From positions 1 to 64,000 of the forward strand of contig JAUMYT010000008.1 in NCBI GenBank assembly GCA_030528525.1: a DNA stretch of 64,000 bases. The letters run 5' to 3'. Made by a program: the position numbers and the translations under genes. The stretch comes from Pasteurellaceae bacterium. Its GTDB lineage: Bacteria > Pseudomonadota > Gammaproteobacteria > Enterobacterales > Pasteurellaceae. Below, in pieces: positions 29,729-40,336 of the stretch. The notes beneath the pieces are model-generated. The model was not told the origin of the DNA and ran no database searches. It worked only from the letters and a program-made list of their open reading frames with translations. Every line of letters starts with the position of its first letter. Positions within the stretch are counted from its first letter, which is position 1.

Positions 29729-30553
29729 TTATGATGCCGATTTTTGCTGTTTCAGCCATTCGCTAGGCGGTTGACCCACAATGCGTAGGAAGGCTCGGGT
29801 AAAGGCGGCATTATGACTATAGCCAACTTTTTCGGCAACCAGTGAAATAGGTATATTTTTCAGAAGCAGGGTCTGTGCCACACTAATCCGCCATTGAGCC
29901 ACATATTCCATTGGCGGGAGTCCCATAATGTTTTTAAAGTATGCCGCAAATTTAGAGCGAGACATTAACGCTTTTTCTGCCAGTGTTTCTAGCTGCCAAG
30001 GTTGTTCGGGCGATTGATGAATGGCAAGTAAAGCGGGCGCCAGTAGTTTATCGGTCAACCCACGTAAAATCCCCGTTCTGATTCGTTTTTGTTTTAAGCA
30101 ACAGCGAATAGTTTGTAGCGTGGCATAAGCAATAAGGTGATGGATAACGGCTTGAAATCCACAATCTTGTTGCTCTTTCTCACGGAAAATTTCTTGTGCG
30201 ATTAAGCCTAATTCAGGTTGTTCTGTTAAGGTGAGTATCACGACTTGATTATGCATCGTATAGCTAATTGGGTTAAACACATTCTCACCAAAATCAAAAT
30301 GAATACAAAAAATTTCTAATTCATCGTCCAAAGGATGAATATAATGAGGTTGCTCTGCAGACAGAATCACACAGGGTTCATTAATCTGTTTTGCGGTTTG
30401 ATTGGGTAGTTGGAACAAACAACGACCACGTCGAATAAAATGCAACAACCCTTTGTTTTTGGATTCAAAATGGGCTATTTGGCATAAGTTACCAATGAAA
30501 AAAAGCTCGGTTCTAAATGGAAAATAATGAAATAAATGGCTTAATGCGTCCAT
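29729..30553 (-). CDS. AraC-family transcriptional regulator
   Basis: This 274-residue protein has an N-terminal cupin-type sensor (HFIRRGRCLFQLPNQ) and a C-terminal double HTH (ALMSRSKFAAYFKNIMGLPPMEYVAQWR; ISLVAEKVGYSHNAAFTRAFLRIVGQPPSEW). It is divergent from the isochorismatase-like gene 100-150 bp away, which is its most likely target (inference). Confidence 0.87.
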   Translation of the reverse strand: MDALSHLFHYFPFRTELFFIGNLCQIAHFESKNKGLLHFIRRGRCLFQLPNQTAKQINEPCVILSAEQPHYIHPLDDELEIFCIHFDFGENVFNPISYTMHNQVVILTLTEQPELGLIAQEIFREKEQQDCGFQAVIHHLIAYATLQTIRCCLKQKRIRTGILRGLTDKLLAPALLAIHQSPEQPWQLETLAEKALMSRSKFAAYFKNIMGLPPMEYVAQWRISVAQTLLLKNIPISLVAEKVGYSHNAAFTRAFLRIVGQPPSEWLKQQKSAS

Positions 30554-30669
30554 ATGTATGCTCTGCTAATAAGTGTGGATTTTAAGTTAAAACAGGAATT
30601 AGCGATTTATTTAGAATATCGCTCGTTGTCGCAAGACAATAGCCAATTATTTTTTGAAGGAACTTAATT

Positions 30670-30723
30670 ATGACAGATAAAAACGCTATTGAACAGATCG
30701 ATGAAGAACGTAGCACTAAATAA
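30670..30723 (+). other. 17-codon ORF overlapping the next gene, possible frameshift
   Basis: ATG 30670 has a good GAAGGAAC site and encodes MTDKNAIEQIDEERSTK before a stop at 30721. It overlaps, out of frame, the N-terminus of the isochorismatase-like protein. It reads like the usual start of a twin-arginine signal (…EER-RK…), so the gene may be frameshifted here, or it could be a leader peptide. Confidence 0.4.
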
Positions 30724-31501
30724 CGGCTCTCGTATCGCAATGGCTGCCACAATGTTGGGGGCTTTGGGGCTGAGTGGTGCGGCACACGCTGCAAATATGA
30801 ATAAAAATCCATCGCATGCAGAACCTGAGCAATATGCAATGCCACGAAAAGGAATGACAATTGATAAAAAACGGGTTGCTCTCGTTGTGGTCGATCCACA
30901 AGTCGATTTCTTAAGCCCTAAAGGGGTAACCTGGCCGGTAATTGGTAAAAATGTATTGGAAAACAATACGGTAGAAAACATTGAACGCTTATTTAAAGCT
31001 GCTAAAGATGTAGATATGCCGGTTGTTGTATCTCCACATTATTATTATCCGACCGATCATCATTGGGAATTCGGTGGACCCGTTGAGCACTTTATGCACG
31101 ATTCAGGTATGTTTGCCCGTAAAGGCCCATACACCTTAGAAGGATTTGAAGGCTCTGGTGCAGACTTTATGCCACAATATAAGCCATATATTTTTGATGG
31201 TAAAACGGTCATCGCATCACCACATAAAGTGTTTGGTCCAGAAACAAGCGATGTCATTTTACAGCTACGCAAATTAAAAGTTGACCAAGTGATTTTAGCT
31301 GGGATGGCGGCCAACTTATGTGTCGAAGCACATTTACGTGAATTAATTGAGCAAGGCTTTGAAGTTACCGTGGTGAAAGATGCGACGGCAGGCCCAAGCT
31401 TGCCAGAAGGCGATGGCTACCTCGCAGCCTTAATCAATTTCCGTCTGATTGCTAACGATTTATGGACAACCGATGAAGCGGTGACCAAAATGAAAGGTTA
31501 A
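30701..31501 (+). CDS. Exported isochorismatase-family cysteine hydrolase
   Basis: This 266-residue protein has an export signal (IAMAATMLGALGLSGAAHA) and an isochorismatase-like fold. The visible triad is D in VVVDPQVDF, K in SPHKVFGP and C in GMAANLCVEAH. The substrate is unknown; relatives hydrolyse amides such as nicotinamide or isochorismate. No ribosome site precedes ATG 30701, whereas one precedes the out-of-frame ATG 30670, so the N-terminus may be frameshifted. It is divergent from an AraC regulator. Confidence 0.8.
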   Translation: MKNVALNNGSRIAMAATMLGALGLSGAAHAANMNKNPSHAEPEQYAMPRKGMTIDKKRVALVVVDPQVDFLSPKGVTWPVIGKNVLENNTVENIERLFKAAKDVDMPVVVSPHYYYPTDHHWEFGGPVEHFMHDSGMFARKGPYTLEGFEGSGADFMPQYKPYIFDGKTVIASPHKVFGPETSDVILQLRKLKVDQVILAGMAANLCVEAHLRELIEQGFEVTVVKDATAGPSLPEGDGYLAALINFRLIANDLWTTDEAVTKMKG

Positions 31502-31532
31502 TTGAAAAAGCACATAACAACGCAGTGTTCAC

Positions 31533-32783
31533 CTAAAAAGTCTTGTGGGGTTTATTCTCCGCGAGGCTTTTTTGCTTAAACAGAGTGGCAATGTCGTCCA
31601 CTAATAAACGCGCGACATTTACCTTGTTTGCAAGGGGTAAGATTTTATCCAAAATCTGCAAATTTGCATCTTGCCAGAACAGCTGTAAACGGTTGTCGTC
31701 TGCCCCGAACACTTGCCCACCAGACACATCATTGGCACAAATCAGATCTAACTTTTTCCGTTCTAGCTTGCGTTTGGCGTACTCCGCCACATTTTGCGTT
31801 TCCGCCGCGAAACCGACAACGAACGGGCGGTTTTCTGCAAGATGGGCGACATTTGCAATAATATCGGGATTTTTCACCAATTTTAGCGTCAGTTCGTTAC
31901 TCTCATCGGTCTTTTTGATTTTCTGCTCGGCAACCTGTTCCACACGGTAATCCGCCACCGCAGCACAGCCGATAAACATCGCCGATTGTTGAGCCAAACT
32001 GACCGCTTGCTGTTCCATTTCTAAGGCGGAAACCACATCAATGCGTTTCACTTTTTCAGGCGTTGGCAAGTTCACTGGGCCTGCAATCAGCGTCACTTTT
32101 GCCCCGCGTTTAGCAAAGGCATCCGCAATCGCAAAGCCCATTTTGCCCGAGCTGTGATTGCTGATATAACGTACAGGATCGATGGCTTCACGTGTCGGGC
32201 CTGCGGTAATCACCACACTAAGATCAGCGAGATCTTGCGTGTCCGCAAAATAGGCTTCAATTGCACTGAAAATTTCTTGCGGCTCTGCCATTCGCCCCTC
32301 GCCCACGTCACCACAGGCTTGGAAACCGCTGTTTGGCCCAACCGTCAGCACGCCTTGTTTACGTAATTTTTTCAGGTTTTTTTGCACAATCGGTTGTTTG
32401 TACATCTGCTGGTTCATCGCAGGGGCAAGTAAAATCGGGGCAGCGGTCGCAAGACAAAGGGTGGAAAGCAGATCATTGGCCATTCCTGCTCGCAAACGGG
32501 CGATAAAATCGGCACTCGCTGGGGCGATCACTACCAAATCTGCCCATTTTGCCAGCTCAATATGCCCCATTGCCAATTCTGCCTGCGGATCAAGCAACGA
32601 AGTGGATACGGCATTGCCCGAAATGGCTTGCAATGTGAGTGGTGTCACGAAATGTTCGGCAGCAGGGGTCAGCACCACACGCACGTCGGCATTGGCTTTT
32701 TTGAGTAAACGAATCAGTTCAATGGTTTTGTAGGCAGCGATACCGCCGGTGATTCCGATTAGAATTTTTTGGTTAGAGAGCAT
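31533..32783 (-). CDS. coaBC: Bifunctional CoaBC (phosphopantothenoylcysteine synthetase/decarboxylase)
   Basis: This 416-residue enzyme couples cysteine to 4'-phosphopantothenate and decarboxylates it for CoA synthesis. The N-terminal flavin-dependent decarboxylase ([31 protein letters not shown]) is followed by the synthetase ([27 protein letters not shown]). The start ATG 32783 has a GGAAGA site. CoA is the donor of the phosphopantetheine arm used by the carrier proteins in this window. Confidence 0.96.
   Translation of the reverse strand: MLSNQKILIGITGGIAAYKTIELIRLLKKANADVRVVLTPAAEHFVTPLTLQAISGNAVSTSLLDPQAELAMGHIELAKWADLVVIAPASADFIARLRAGMANDLLSTLCLATAAPILLAPAMNQQMYKQPIVQKNLKKLRKQGVLTVGPNSGFQACGDVGEGRMAEPQEIFSAIEAYFADTQDLADLSVVITAGPTREAIDPVRYISNHSSGKMGFAIADAFAKRGAKVTLIAGPVNLPTPEKVKRIDVVSALEMEQQAVSLAQQSAMFIGCAAVADYRVEQVAEQKIKKTDESNELTLKLVKNPDIIANVAHLAENRPFVVGFAAETQNVAEYAKRKLERKKLDLICANDVSGGQVFGADDNRLQLFWQDANLQILDKILPLANKVNVARLLVDDIATLFKQKSLAENKPHKTF
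31630..31663 (+). repeat. Uptake-signal-like element, 4-G type
   Basis: GCAAGGGGT, AAGATTTTAT and ATCTGCAAA are in register and differ from the canonical signal mainly at C6. It lies inside coaBC. Confidence 0.65.
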
Positions 32784-32879
32784 AACAAATCTTCCACAAA
32801 TAAAAGGCATTGTACGCAAATCGCTGACGACTCACAATGTGGCGGGGAGAAAATCCATCAATGGAATGGCAGGGCAGCG

Positions 32880-32913
32880 ACAAGGGGGTGAGAAACGGGA
32901 AAAATATGCAAAC
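32880..32913 (+). repeat. Uptake-signal-like element overlapping the PurR site
   Basis: The core ACAAGGGGG is followed by TGAGAA, then TATGCAAAC in register. The GCAAAC is also the left half of the PurR operator. Confidence 0.6.
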
Positions 32914-32921
32914 GTTTGCGT
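32906..32921. promoter_or_regulatory. PurR operator upstream of purC
   Basis: ATGCAAACGTTTGCGT matches the PurR consensus ANGCAAACGTTTNCNT at every defined position. A TATAAT follows at 32930. It implies purine repression of purC. Confidence 0.9.
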
Positions 32922-32971
32922 TTGTTTGTTATAATCCGCCCGTTTTTTCATTTTATGATGTAAGGTGTGGT

Positions 32972-33829
32972 ATGCAAATCAGTCTTAAAAAAATCTACTC
33001 GGGCAAAGTGCGTGATCTGTATGAAATTGATGACAAACGTATGTTGATGGTTGCAACTGACCGTTTGTCCGCATTTGATGTGATTTTAGATGATCCGATT
33101 CCCTGTAAAGGCGAAATCTTGACCCAAATTTCCAATTTCTGGTTCAATAAATTGGCTCATATCATGCCGAATCATTTCACAGGCGATTCCGTGTTTGATG
33201 TACTGCCGAAAGAAGAAGCCGAAGCGATTCAACATCGTGCGGTGGTGTGCAAACGCTTAACGCCAGTGAAAATTGAATCCATTGTGCGAGGTTACTTAAC
33301 GGGCAGTGGATTAAAAGATTATCAGCAAACAGGCACGATTTGTGGTTTGCCGTTGCCACAAGGCTTGGTGGAGGCGAGCAAGTTGCCAGAGCCAATTTTC
33401 ACACCGTCGAGCAAAGCGGAGGTAGGCGATCACGACATCAATATCAGCTATGAGGAGTGTGAACGCCAAATAGGAACGGAACTCGCAAAACAGGTGAAAG
33501 AGGCTGCCCTTGCCCTTTACACCGAAGCAGCCGAATATGCACTGACCAAAGGCATTATTATTTGCGACACGAAATTTGAGTTCGGGTTAGATGAAAACGG
33601 CGTGTTGACCTTGATGGACGAAGTGCTTACGCCAGATTCTAGCCGCTTTTGGTCGGTTGATACCTATCAAGAAGGCTCGAATCCACCGTCATTCGATAAA
33701 CAATTCGTGCGGGACTGGCTAGAAAATAGCGGTTGGAACAAACAAGCCCCTGCCCCGAAAGTGCCTGCGGAGGTGATTGAAAAAACTGTCGCAAAATACC
33801 AAGAAGCTTTAGATCTTTTAACGAAATAG
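32972..33829 (+). CDS. purC: SAICAR synthetase PurC
   Basis: This 285-residue enzyme of purine synthesis joins CAIR and aspartate with ATP. The signatures are [34 protein letters not shown] and [13 protein letters not shown] chose ATG 32972 ([17 protein letters not shown]) as the family start, following TAAGG. It is of the longer ~290-residue PurC type rather than the ~237-residue E. coli form. Repression by PurR is indicated by the operator. Confidence 0.96.
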   Translation: MQISLKKIYSGKVRDLYEIDDKRMLMVATDRLSAFDVILDDPIPCKGEILTQISNFWFNKLAHIMPNHFTGDSVFDVLPKEEAEAIQHRAVVCKRLTPVKIESIVRGYLTGSGLKDYQQTGTICGLPLPQGLVEASKLPEPIFTPSSKAEVGDHDINISYEECERQIGTELAKQVKEAALALYTEAAEYALTKGIIICDTKFEFGLDENGVLTLMDEVLTPDSSRFWSVDTYQEGSNPPSFDKQFVRDWLENSGWNKQAPAPKVPAEVIEKTVAKYQEALDLLTK

Positions 33830-33852
33830 CACGTCACCAAACGGTAAAACCT

Positions 33853-34677
33853 ATGCCTGAATTACCTGAAGTTGAAACGAGTGTACGAGGTATCTCGCCT
33901 TATTTAATCGGCAAAACGATTGCCAAGATTGTTGTGCGTCAGCCGCAATTGCGTTGGCGAGTCAGTGATGAGCTTGCCTCGCTGTCAGATGCTCAGATTA
34001 CGGCGGTCGATCGCCGTGCGAAATATCTCATCATTCGCACTGATAAAGGCGATATTTTGGTGCATTTAGGCATGTCTGGCTCGTTGGGCATTTTGAATAC
34101 ACAGACGGATAAGGCGATTGGTAAGCACGATCACGTTGATCTCATCACCACCGATGGCACCATTTTGCGTTATAACGATCCACGCAAATTTGGGGCGTGG
34201 TTATGGGCTGCACGTGCTGAAGATCACGCGTTGTTGGCAAAACTCGGGCCAGAACCCCTTTCAGAGGCGTTTACTGCAGATTATTTGTATAAACAGAGCC
34301 GCCACAAAACGGTGGCGGTGAAAAATTTCATTATGAATAATGCCGTAGTGGTTGGGGTGGGCAATATTTATGCTTGTGAATCGCTGTTCTTAGCGGGTAT
34401 TCACCCTGAAATGGCAATGCAAAATCTCAAGCCGAAGCAGTGCGAACGTTTGGTGCAAGTGATTAAATCGGTGTTGCATAAGGCGATTATTCAAGGCGGT
34501 ACCACCTTGAAAGATTTCATTCAACCTAATGGTAAGCCGGGTTATTTTTCTCAAGTGTTACAAGTGTATGGACGCAAAGGCGAAGCCTGTAATGATTGTG
34601 GCTCCCGTATTGAGGCGAAAGTGATTGGACAACGCAATAGTTTTTTCTGCCCTAAGTGCCAACGGTTGCCAAAATAG
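33853..34677 (+). CDS. mutM: Formamidopyrimidine-DNA glycosylase MutM
   Basis: This 274-residue bifunctional glycosylase/AP lyase removes 8-oxoguanine. It has the catalytic N-terminal PELPEVE, the helix-two-turn-helix around [18 protein letters not shown], and a C-terminal zinc finger (CNDCG … CPKC). It is 23 bp after purC. Confidence 0.97.
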   Translation: MPELPEVETSVRGISPYLIGKTIAKIVVRQPQLRWRVSDELASLSDAQITAVDRRAKYLIIRTDKGDILVHLGMSGSLGILNTQTDKAIGKHDHVDLITTDGTILRYNDPRKFGAWLWAARAEDHALLAKLGPEPLSEAFTADYLYKQSRHKTVAVKNFIMNNAVVVGVGNIYACESLFLAGIHPEMAMQNLKPKQCERLVQVIKSVLHKAIIQGGTTLKDFIQPNGKPGYFSQVLQVYGRKGEACNDCGSRIEAKVIGQRNSFFCPKCQRLPK

Positions 34678-34688
34678 GCAAATGAGTA

Positions 34689-34722
34689 TTTTGCCTTATC
34701 TCCCGTTTTCTCTCCCCCTTGT
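34689..34722 (-). repeat. Uptake-signal-like element, G type
   Basis: On the minus strand ACAAGGGGG, AGAGAAAACG and GGCAAAA are in register. It is intergenic after mutM and partly paired with a second AAAGGGGG to its right. Confidence 0.55.
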
Positions 34723-34854
34723 AAAGGGGGATTGTTGTACAACAAAATGTGATACACCTCTAATTTTTAAATATTTGTTTCAGTTTTGTTAAATTTTTGA
34801 TTGCAAGTTGAGAGAAAATCCGCACAATAGTTTGCATTCTGCAAGGAGATGACT

Positions 34855-35793
34855 ATGCAAACAACGCAAACCGTGAATATTGTTCAGATTTTGTCTGATG
34901 TTGGGGCAGGTAAACGAGGCACGCATTTGGGCGTGCAGTGGCTGTGTGAGCAGGCGAACTTAATCAGCCCTCCTGAATATATTTTCGTCAATCAAGCCGA
35001 CAGTCCATTCTGCCAACCACCTGCAAAATATATTGATAATCTCACCGCTTTCTTTCAACGATTTCTTCAGCCTTTAAGCGAAATTTACCAACAACCCGCT
35101 TTCCCTGTGATTTTGTCAGGCGATCATTCGAATGCGATAGGGACAATTTCAGCTCTTTGCCACGCCTATCCAGATAAACGCATTGGTGTCATTTGGATTG
35201 ATGCCCACGCCGATTTACACACACCATACACCACGCCGTCGGGCAATATTCATGGCATGACTTTAGCTGCGTTGATTCGAGAAGATAATCAAGAAAATGC
35301 TAAACAGATAGTGCCTGTTGAGGTGGCGGATTACTGGCAGAAGTTAAAACAGCTTGCTCCACAATCAGCAGGGATCTTGCCTCAAGATTTGTGCTTTTTA
35401 GGCTTGAGAGATTATGAGCCTGAAGAACGTGCGTTGCTTGAACGCTGGCAAATTCCACATTATTCCAGCGAAAAAATGCGACAGCTAGGCATTGAGCAAG
35501 TCCTTCATCAAGTGAAAACGCAATTCGCTGATTTGGATATGGTCTATGTGAGTTTTGATATTGATTCGCTTGATTCAGATTTGTTGTCTGCAACAGGTAC
35601 GCCGGTAGCACAAGGTTTCAGTGAATCAGAGTTAGCCGAAATACTCGCTATATTACTTGATTTGCCTAATTTAGCTGTCTTTGAGTTAACTGAATTTAAT
35701 CCGACGCTTTCGGCTGATACAGCACAATATGAGATGATCTATCGGTTGTTTGACAAGGCATTGAAGCAATTACAGGCTTGGTGTGTGGCATAA
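34855..35793 (+). CDS. Arginase/agmatinase-family hydrolase
   Basis: This 312-residue ureohydrolase-fold protein has the Mn-binding motifs GDHS, DAHADLHT and SFDIDSLD intact. It could be an arginase, a formimidoylglutamase or a related amidinohydrolase; the sequence alone does not decide. I chose ATG 34855 because AGGAG lies 6 bases upstream, while the ATG at 34849 overlaps that site. It stands alone. Confidence 0.85.
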   Translation: MQTTQTVNIVQILSDVGAGKRGTHLGVQWLCEQANLISPPEYIFVNQADSPFCQPPAKYIDNLTAFFQRFLQPLSEIYQQPAFPVILSGDHSNAIGTISALCHAYPDKRIGVIWIDAHADLHTPYTTPSGNIHGMTLAALIREDNQENAKQIVPVEVADYWQKLKQLAPQSAGILPQDLCFLGLRDYEPEERALLERWQIPHYSSEKMRQLGIEQVLHQVKTQFADLDMVYVSFDIDSLDSDLLSATGTPVAQGFSESELAEILAILLDLPNLAVFELTEFNPTLSADTAQYEMIYRLFDKALKQLQAWCVA

Positions 35794-35802
35794 GTTGTGC
35801 TA

Positions 35803-35836
35803 TTTTGCAAAATCTTTGGTTTTCTTACCCCCTTGT
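35803..35836 (-). repeat. Uptake-signal-like element, G type
   Basis: On the minus strand ACAAGGGGG, TAAGAAAA and ATTTTGCAAAA are in register. It is intergenic. Confidence 0.7.
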
Positions 35837-35893
35837 GGTTCAGCTTTGTGCCATTTTAGCGTACGATATGTACGACACCTCTGGAGGTATTTT

Positions 35894-36841
35894 ATGCAAC
35901 ACACCAAACTTTCCCTTTTTCTGTGTGCTGTGCTGGTTTCAAGTAGTGCACTGGCACATAGCACAATCCTAGATCAAAAGCATCAGCAAGTGAGGAACAC
36001 CTTACACAATTGGTCAAATACCCTTGATGACTGGCTAGGCACGCCAGATCCAGATGACCCCGCCTCTGCAAATTTACGCCTGATGTTAGATAATCAGTGG
36101 AATGCCTTTGATGGATATAGTATTAAACCAAGAGTGCGAGCCAAAATTCGTCTGCCGGCATTGAAAAAGCATTTCAGTTTAGTAGCCGGTGATGAAATGT
36201 TAGATAACCAAGCACAAGAAAAGAATCAAGTGGTACCGAATTACAAATCGCCACTCGAGAAAGATAAACGCTACGATAGCCGCCAAACCAGACGAGATAA
36301 TAACTCTCTTGCATTACGTTGGTCAGATGGGATTAAACGTTGGGGAGTGGATACCGATGTGGACGTGGGAGTTCGCTCTGGCGCCGATGTCTTTTTGCGT
36401 GTTAATGCAGCTAGAGTTTGGCAACATTCTGCACAGCTTTCAACGAGGCTAGAGCAAATTTATCGCTATGGGTTAAATAGTAAGCATTATGTACGCACCA
36501 ATCTTGATAATAAATGGGTGGAATCTGAGCGTGCATTTGTGAATAACCACTCGTATATTGAATATACCCATGACGGCAAAGAGCAGATGCGTTGGGGGAA
36601 TAGCCTTTATCGTGAACATCATTTTACAGGACATAAGCGTTTAAATTACGGTATATTTTTAGGTGGAGAAATACAGAAAAAATCGCCACGTGTTACTCGT
36701 TATGGACCTTTTGTTAGCTGGAGACAGCCAGTGTTGCGTGAATGGTTGTTTATTCAGCCAGGGCTGTCCCTTTACAATAATAAAGCATTAACTCGCCCAC
36801 ATCACTTGGGGGCGTTTCTTCGAGTAGAGGCGATTTTCTAG
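35894..36841 (+). CDS. Predicted outer-membrane beta-barrel protein
   Basis: This 315-residue protein has a signal peptide (LSLFLCAVLVSSSALAH), alternating polar/hydrophobic strands in the last 200 residues, and a C-terminal phenylalanine (RVEAIF) typical of Bam-assembled barrels. An early HNWSNTLDDWLGTPDPDDPAS segment is helical. I do not recognise the family. ATG 35894 follows a GGAGG site. Confidence 0.7.
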   Translation: MQHTKLSLFLCAVLVSSSALAHSTILDQKHQQVRNTLHNWSNTLDDWLGTPDPDDPASANLRLMLDNQWNAFDGYSIKPRVRAKIRLPALKKHFSLVAGDEMLDNQAQEKNQVVPNYKSPLEKDKRYDSRQTRRDNNSLALRWSDGIKRWGVDTDVDVGVRSGADVFLRVNAARVWQHSAQLSTRLEQIYRYGLNSKHYVRTNLDNKWVESERAFVNNHSYIEYTHDGKEQMRWGNSLYREHHFTGHKRLNYGIFLGGEIQKKSPRVTRYGPFVSWRQPVLREWLFIQPGLSLYNNKALTRPHHLGAFLRVEAIF

Positions 36842-36863
36842 TCGCATCTTTGACATTGATGTT

Positions 36864-36890
36864 AAGGCGGAGAATTTCCGCCTTTGTTGT
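36864..36890 (+). terminator. Terminator
   Basis: The stem AAGGCGGA/TCCGCCTT has loop GAATT and is followed by TGTTGTTT. Confidence 0.75.
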
Positions 36891-37145
36891 TTGCCATTAA
36901 TCTTATCGATAATTTCCCTCGTTTTAATTTGAGCGTTTCTGCGGTTAGCTGTTTCTTATAACATTACTATAACTCTTCCCAATTAAAGTATAATAGCGGG
37001 ATAACACTATTTTTTATACAGCACATCGATAAAACCTACATTTATACATAGGTTTTAGTGAGACTACATGAAACCTAATAGATCTTTACAATACATTGAG
37101 AAAAATTAAATACAATAATATCAATGTATTGCATAAGATAGATAT
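36891..37145. other. mutS upstream region with two dyads
   Basis: No gene is visible. AAAACCTA … TAGGTTTT forms a hairpin at about 37030-37055. CAATACATTGA and TCAATGTATTG (about 37091-37132) form an 11-bp inverted repeat with a 19-base spacer just before mutS. A TATAAT-like box lies at 36989. Confidence 0.5.
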
Positions 37146-39785
37146 ATGGAAATTATGGATAAAATTAATCAACACACCCCAATGATGCAGCAATATCTGC
37201 AACTCAAAGCCCAAAACCCTGACATCTTGTTGTTCTATCGAATGGGCGATTTTTACGAGCTGTTTTATGATGATGCCAAAAAAGCGGCGGCGTTGTTGGA
37301 TATTTCACTGACCAAACGGGGGCAATCGGCGGGCGAGCCGATTCCGATGGCGGGCGTGCCGTATCACGCGGTGGAAGGTTATTTGGCAAAACTGGTAGCC
37401 TTGGGCGAATCGGTCGCTATTTGCGAACAAGTGGGCGATCCTGCCGCCAGTAAAGGGCCTGTTGAACGCAAAGTGGTGCGGATTGTTACGCCGGGAACGG
37501 TCAGCGATGAAGCCTTGTTGCCCGAACGCCAAGACAATCTGATCGCTTGCGTTTACCACGAAAAAGGCAGCTTCGCCTTGGCGACTTTGGATATGGCATC
37601 GGGGCGGTTTTTGATCAGCGAGTTGCCGAGTGCGGAGGCGTTGAGTGCGGAATTGCAACGCACACAGCCAGCCGAAATTCTCTACCCTGAAGATTTTGCC
37701 GCTGCAGGCATTTTGCAAGGCTACAAAGGCTTACGCCGCCGCCCTGTGTGGGAGTTTGAGCTGGTTACCGCTATTCAGCTACTCAACCGCCAATTTGGCA
37801 CGCAAGATTTGAGTGGCTTTGGCGTGGAAAAAGCCGTGATTGCCTTGTGTGCGGCAGGCTGTTTATTCCATTACGCCCAAGAAACGCAACGCACCGCCTT
37901 GCCGCACATCAATGCGATTCATTTGGCACAAAACAGCGACACGATTTTGCTGGATGCTGCCACTCGCCGAAACTTGGAACTGACCACCAATTTAAGCGGT
38001 GGCGTGGAAAATACGTTGGCGGCGGTGTTGGATAAATGTGTCACCCCAATGGGCAGCCGTTTGTTGAAACGTTGGATCCATCAGCCAATTCGGGATTTGG
38101 CAAAACTCAAAACTCGCCAACAAACCATTCTCGCCTTGCAGCAAAATGAGCGAATCGAACCGCTTCAACCGTTGTTGCAGCAGCTTGGCGATATGGAGCG
38201 GATTTTAGCTCGCATTGCCTTGCGTTCGGCTCGTCCACGGGATTTCACTCGCCTTCGTACAGCCTTGGCACAACTGCCAGAGATTGCAGAATTTTCGCAA
38301 GATCTGACCCCTTGCTTAGATCAAATGCTCCGTCAAATCGCCGATTTTTCCAATATTCACGCCTTGCTTGAGCGAGCGATTATCGACACGCCACCGCAGT
38401 TGATCCGTGATGGCGGCGTGATTGCCGCAGGCTACAACGCTGAACTGGACGAATGGCGAACGCTTGCCGAAGGGGCAAACAAATATTTGGAAGAGTTAGA
38501 AATCCGAGAGCGAGAAAAAACAGGGATAGATACGCTCAAAATCGGCTTTAATGCCGTGCACGGCTACTACATTCAAATCAGCCAAGGGCAATCGCACAAA
38601 GCCCCGATTCACTATGTTCGCCGCCAAACCCTGAAAAATGCCGAGCGTTACATCATTCCTGAATTGAAAACCTACGAAGACAAGGTGCTGAAAGCCAAAG
38701 GTGCATCGTTGGCGTTAGAAAAGCAGTTGTATGAAGAGCTATTTGACCTGATTTTGCCACGTCTTGCCGAGTTGCAGCTGGCAAGCCTAGTACTGGCAGA
38801 ATTGGACGTGCTGACCAACCTTGCCGAACGAGCGGAAAATCTCAATTATGTAATGCCAACTTTCAGCCCGAACCGCATTATTAACATCAAAGACGGTCGC
38901 CACCCTGTGGTTGAGCAGGTGCTGAATAAACCGTTTATCGCCAACCCTGTTTATCTCAACCCACAACGCCATTTGCTGATTGTCACCGGACCGAATATGG
39001 GCGGAAAAAGCACCTATATGCGACAAATTGCGTTGATTAGCTTGATGGCGTATATCGGAAGTGCCGTGCCTGCGGAAAGTGCGGAAATCGGCCCGATCGA
39101 CCGCATTTTCACCCGAATTGGGGCATCGGACGACTTGGCATCAGGGCGTTCGACCTTTATGGTGGAGATGACCGAAATGGCGAACATTCTGCACCAAGCC
39201 ACCGACAAAAGTTTGGTGCTGGTCGATGAAATTGGGCGTGGCACCTCCACCTATGACGGCTTGTCGCTGGCGTGGGCGTGTGCCGAGTGGTTGGCGAAAA
39301 AATCGCAATCAATGACCCTGTTCGCCACCCACTATTTTGAACTCACCAGCCTGCCGAACCAACTCAAAGGCGTGGCGAACGTGCATTTAGATGCCCTTGA
39401 ACACAACGATAGCATCGCCTTTATGCACAGCGTGCAAGAAGGGGCGGCAAGCAAAAGTTACGGCTTGGCGGTGGCGGCTTTGGCTGGCGTACCGAAACCC
39501 GTGATTCAACTGGCAAAGCAAAAACTTGCCCAGCTCGAACAACTTTCGCAGCAGAGAACGTCTTTGCATGATAGTCCGCAAGGGGATTTGCTATTGGTAA
39601 CTGAAAGGGAAAATTTGCAAAATCTGCCGTTTTCTCCCCCCCTTGCAAGGCGACAAGAAGAGCAGCAGGATACGCAACATGCCACATCAAGTGCATTAGA
39701 TATGGCACTAGCCGAAATTAATCCTGACGAGCTCACGCCAAAGCAGGCGTTAGAGGCGTTGTATCGATTAAAGGCACTTATTTAA
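37146..39785 (+). CDS. mutS: DNA mismatch repair protein MutS
   Basis: This mismatch-recognition ATPase is about 879 residues long. The mismatch wedge [13 protein letters not shown] is near residue 37, Walker [14 protein letters not shown] near 617, [15 protein letters not shown] near 693 and [10 protein letters not shown]-like [12 protein letters not shown] near 727. The linker before the C-terminal tetramerisation helix contains a repeat-encoded insert ([15 protein letters not shown]). The start could be ATG 37146 or ATG 37155. Uptake proficiency and mismatch repair lie close together here, but no functional coupling is implied. Confidence 0.97.
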   Translation: MEIMDKINQHTPMMQQYLQLKAQNPDILLFYRMGDFYELFYDDAKKAAALLDISLTKRGQSAGEPIPMAGVPYHAVEGYLAKLVALGESVAICEQVGDPAASKGPVERKVVRIVTPGTVSDEALLPERQDNLIACVYHEKGSFALATLDMASGRFLISELPSAEALSAELQRTQPAEILYPEDFAAAGILQGYKGLRRRPVWEFELVTAIQLLNRQFGTQDLSGFGVEKAVIALCAAGCLFHYAQETQRTALPHINAIHLAQNSDTILLDAATRRNLELTTNLSGGVENTLAAVLDKCVTPMGSRLLKRWIHQPIRDLAKLKTRQQTILALQQNERIEPLQPLLQQLGDMERILARIALRSARPRDFTRLRTALAQLPEIAEFSQDLTPCLDQMLRQIADFSNIHALLERAIIDTPPQLIRDGGVIAAGYNAELDEWRTLAEGANKYLEELEIREREKTGIDTLKIGFNAVHGYYIQISQGQSHKAPIHYVRRQTLKNAERYIIPELKTYEDKVLKAKGASLALEKQLYEELFDLILPRLAELQLASLVLAELDVLTNLAERAENLNYVMPTFSPNRIINIKDGRHPVVEQVLNKPFIANPVYLNPQRHLLIVTGPNMGGKSTYMRQIALISLMAYIGSAVPAESAEIGPIDRIFTRIGASDDLASGRSTFMVEMTEMANILHQATDKSLVLVDEIGRGTSTYDGLSLAWACAEWLAKKSQSMTLFATHYFELTSLPNQLKGVANVHLDALEHNDSIAFMHSVQEGAASKSYGLAVAALAGVPKPVIQLAKQKLAQLEQLSQQRTSLHDSPQGDLLLVTERENLQNLPFSPPLARRQEEQQDTQHATSSALDMALAEINPDELTPKQALEALYRLKALI
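38282..38315 (-). repeat. Uptake-signal-like element, 4-G type
   Basis: On the minus strand GCAAGGGGT, CAGATCTTGC and TTCTGCAA are in register. It is coding in mutS (FSQDLTPC), the same peptide theme as in yecM. Confidence 0.65.
39614..39647 (-). repeat. Uptake-signal-like element, G type
   Basis: On the minus strand GCAAGGGGG, GGAGAAAA and ATTTTGCAAA are in register. It is coding in the mutS C-terminal linker. Confidence 0.7.
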
Positions 39786-39792
39786 CTAAAAA

Positions 39793-39822
39793 AATGGCTT
39801 AACGCTGTTGAGTTAAGCCATT
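39793..39822 (-). terminator. Terminator between mutS and tpx
   Basis: The stem AATGGCTTAAC/GTTAAGCCATT has an A-run on the left, giving a T-run on the minus strand, so it mainly serves tpx. Confidence 0.75.
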
Positions 39823-39835
39823 GACTTTCAAAGAA

Positions 39836-40336
39836 TTAGGCAAGCACTGCGAGCGCTGCCTCAAAATTCGGTTCTTGTTTGATTTCTGGCACTAACTCGC
39901 TGTGGATTACTGTGTTGTTTTCGTCTAACACAATCACCGCACGAGCGGTTAAACCTGCCAATGGGCCGGTGGCAATATCCACGCCTAAGGCAGTGTGTAA
40001 GCATTTTTTGCGGAAGCTGGATAAGGTTTTTGCATTTTCAATGCCTTCTGCCCCACAGAAACGAGCTTGGGCGAATGGCAAATCTGCTGAAATGCATAGC
40101 ACCACAGTGTTGGCTAAGTTAGCCGCTTTTTGGTTAAACACACGCACGGAAGCCGCACAAATGCCGGTGTCGATACTTGGGAAAATGTTCAACACTTTGC
40201 GTTTGCCAGCAAAATCTGCCAACGCAACTTCAGATAAATCATTGGCGACTAAGGTAAAGTTTTCCACAGTTGTACCAACTTTCGGGAATTCGCCTGCGAC
40301 TTCAATCGGGTTGCCTGCAAGGGTAATGGTTGTCAT
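39836..40336 (-). CDS. tpx: Thiol peroxidase Tpx
   Basis: This 166-residue atypical 2-Cys peroxiredoxin has its peroxidatic cysteine in [10 protein letters not shown] (near residue 60) and its resolving cysteine in ARFCGAEG (near 94). It reduces lipid and alkyl peroxides with thioredoxin. It is of normal length, with its own terminator. Confidence 0.96.
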   Translation of the reverse strand: MTTITLAGNPIEVAGEFPKVGTTVENFTLVANDLSEVALADFAGKRKVLNIFPSIDTGICAASVRVFNQKAANLANTVVLCISADLPFAQARFCGAEGIENAKTLSSFRKKCLHTALGVDIATGPLAGLTARAVIVLDENNTVIHSELVPEIKQEPNFEAALAVLA

